DNA from: Thiomicrorhabdus sp.
GTDB lineage: Bacteria > Pseudomonadota > Gammaproteobacteria > Thiomicrospirales > Thiomicrospiraceae
Assembly: GCA_006222135.1 (NCBI GenBank)
Contig: VCMI01000040.1
Coordinates: 16 to 46,268 of the forward strand
DNA: 46,253 bases
Reading direction: 5' to 3'
Shown: positions 44,670-46,253 of the stretch, piece by piece
Numbering within the stretch: position 1 is the stretch's first letter
Layout: each line of letters starts with the position of its first letter
The notes under the pieces: model-generated
The model's input: only the letters and a program-made list of their open reading frames with translations
What the model was told of the DNA's origin: nothing
Database searches by the model: none
Translations under genes and position numbers: made by a program

Positions 44670-45140
44670 CGCCCAAAATTTGTCCTTGTGGGTACGTCGT
44701 TCTGGGTCTTATCTACATATTGCTGTAGATGCTGATGGGTAAAGTGAGCATAACGCTTAACCATCGTATAATCAGACCATCTACCCCTAACTCTTGAAGT
44801 ATATCCCTAAAGGCGTTCCTCGTTGAACAAGCCAGACTGCCCAGGTATGTCGTAAGTCATGCCAGCAAAGAGGCCCAATGCCTGCTTTGTCTCAAGCTTT
44901 CTTAAAAGAGCCAATATTAGCCTGTCTAACGGATTTACTCTTATAGGTGACTAACATTGTTGGGTGTTTACCTTTTTGTCTTCTCATGACCTTTTTGGCG
45001 ACTTTAGAGAGCGGAATGACAGAAGCTTGCTCACTCTTTATAATGTCATCTCCTTCTATGTAGATAATGCCTTGTGATAGATCCACTTTTACCCAAGGTA
45101 ATAGAGTGACGTTTGATTCTCTAAATCGAGCCGCTCATCA
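44642..45140 (-). pseudogene. decayed phage-type tyrosine recombinase (integrase), C-terminal catalytic remnant
   Basis: Translated over frameshifts and an in-frame TGA on the minus strand: RFRESNVTLLPWVKVDLSQG...SEQASVIPLS, then WHDLRHTWAVWLVQRGTPL, LQELG, GRWSDYTMVKRYAHFTHQHLQQYV (HxxR and Tyr boxes). Confidence 0.85.
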
Positions 45141-45266
45141 CATTGTCTGCCCGCAATAAATCAGTATTAATTTATTCCGAAATTTATAAATTTTTGTCTA
45201 AGTCTTTATAAAAAACCTGCAAAACGATAGCGCCTAGGGTTTTTTACAAGAATGCGTGTTTATCTA

Positions 45267-45295
45267 TTGACAGAAAGTGGGTCGGTCTATACAAT
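45267..45295 (+). promoter_or_regulatory. sigma70 promoter for tRNA-Pro
   Basis: TTGACA (45267-45272), 17-nt spacer, TACAAT (45290-45295), followed by ACGCCAC. Confidence 0.8.
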
Positions 45296-45306
45296 ACGCC
45301 ACTTCT

Positions 45307-45383
45307 CGGAGTGTAGCGCAGCTTGGTAGCGCACCTGTTTTGGGTACAGGTGGTCGGGGGTTCAAATCCCTCCACTCCGACCA
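45307..45383 (+). tRNA. tRNA-Pro(TGG), CCA encoded
   Basis: CGGAGTG...CACTCCGACCA acceptor; anticodon arm CCTGT-TTTGGGT-ACAGG; T-arm GGGGTTCAAATCCC. Confidence 0.95.
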
Positions 45384-45526
45384 TATTCTTATTAACTTGC
45401 AGAGAAAGATAATTTCTCTTCGGGTTGATATTCAAAAGGTCTACAAAACGTCCAACGCTCAAAACATTGAGTATCGTCCTTCTAAGACGAATGGGCGAGA
45501 TCCTTTCTACAGTTAATATCTACTAT

Positions 45527-45603
45527 GGCGGGCGTAGCTCAGTTGGTAGAGTCCCGGATTGTGATTCCGGTTGTCGCGGGTTCAAGCCCCGTCGCTCGCC
45601 CCA
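45527..45603 (+). tRNA. tRNA-His(GTG), including G-1 and CCA
   Basis: G(-1)GCGGGCG...CGCTCGC-C-CCA acceptor; anticodon arm CCGGATTGTGATTCCGG. Confidence 0.93.
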
Positions 45604-45866
45604 TTAGTTCTTCTCTCTATTCCTGTTATGATTTTTACACACTCTCTTTGCTCTATTAATCTCCATTGATCCAAGTCTACTGCTTTTTGCCCTCTAAATT
45701 TAATTAAGCCTACTTATAAACACTCTTGTATTACGAGATGGCGTTTATCGAACCCTTATTTTAATATTTGCTTCTCCTTTCGTACTGAACATCAATTACA
45801 TTGTGTTAAGGTTTTTCACTGTATCTTTAGTATAGTTAAGTGTGCCATGTTTTTATAAAGGATACA

Positions 45867-46253
45867 TTCAAGTCGTAAGTGCAACAGTTTTAATTTCCCA
45901 GCACACCTCATTAGGTGTTCTGAATCCTAAACACTTTCTTGGGCGATTGTTGAGCTTATCAACAACCCAATCAATTTCTTCCTGAGTTACTTTATCGAAG
46001 TCTGTTCCTTTTGGAAAGAATCGTCTTAACAATCCATTGGTATTTTCATTGGTTCCACGCTCCCAAGAAGAGTAAGGGTGGGCAAAATAAAAATCTGTCC
46101 CAAGCTCTTTTGCCATCGTTTGGTATTGTGAAAACTCTTTGCCATTATCTGAAGTTAATGAATGAACAGGCCTGTTTAAAGCTCGTAATTGCTCAATGAT
46201 GACAGCGCTAACGATGTCTGACTTTCTCGTGTTAACTTTAATGAAGCGAGCGA
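45867..46253 (-). mobile_element. IS30-family insertion sequence, 3' part; continues beyond the window
   Basis: Minus-strand frame open to the window end: RFIKVNTRKSDIVSAVIIEQLRALNRPVHSLTSDNGKEFSQYQTMAKELGTDFYFAHPYSSWERGTNENTNGLLRRFFPKG...LNNRPRKCLGFRTPNEV. Terminal repeat at 45867-45884. Confidence 0.92.

Noticed and set aside
45244-45462. Minus-strand ORF containing VEGFEPPTTCTQNRCATKLRYTP
   Set aside because: This is the translated antisense of the tRNA-Pro gene, a known source of spurious annotations. The ORFs at 44423-44620 and 45277-45607 likewise run through tRNAs.
46164-46178. AACAGGCCTGTT palindrome in the right-hand IS30, similar to ACCAGGCCTGGT
   Set aside because: Differs at two symmetric positions and lies in a mobile element; not counted as a copy of the dispersed motif.

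Overview
This is a core-genome segment of a Gammaproteobacterium. A sulfur-oxidiser of the Thiomicrospira/Hydrogenovibrio type is a guess from protein style and gene order only. Both ends of the window run into different IS30-family insertion sequences. In order it contains: an IS30 3' end abutting a truncated PilZ-like ORF; a BFD-like [2Fe-2S] protein; a Mn/Zn/Fe-type ABC transporter operon in which one permease carries a C-terminal DtxR/MntR-type domain; rlmD; queE; leuCDB; an M23 peptidase overlapping a bactofilin; asd; truA; trpF; trpB; trpA; accD; folC; a SPOR-domain protein; purF; metZ; yhbY; rlmE; ftsH; folP; glmM; tpiA; secG; tRNA-Leu; nuoA-N; a DUF2818-like gene; two identical tRNA-fMet genes; a decayed tyrosine integrase; tRNA-Pro; tRNA-His; and a second IS30 3' end. 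The strongest unexplained signal is a perfect 12-bp palindrome, ACCAGGCCTGGT, with six exact copies spread over about 35 kb. It lies in intergenic DNA and inside genes, and is read in different codon frames. One copy is the centre of a 34-bp perfect palindrome, and another ends a 37-bp-period tandem hairpin array. Five core genes contain six apparent single-base deletions, five of them in A/T homopolymers. These look more like sequencing under-calls than real gene loss.
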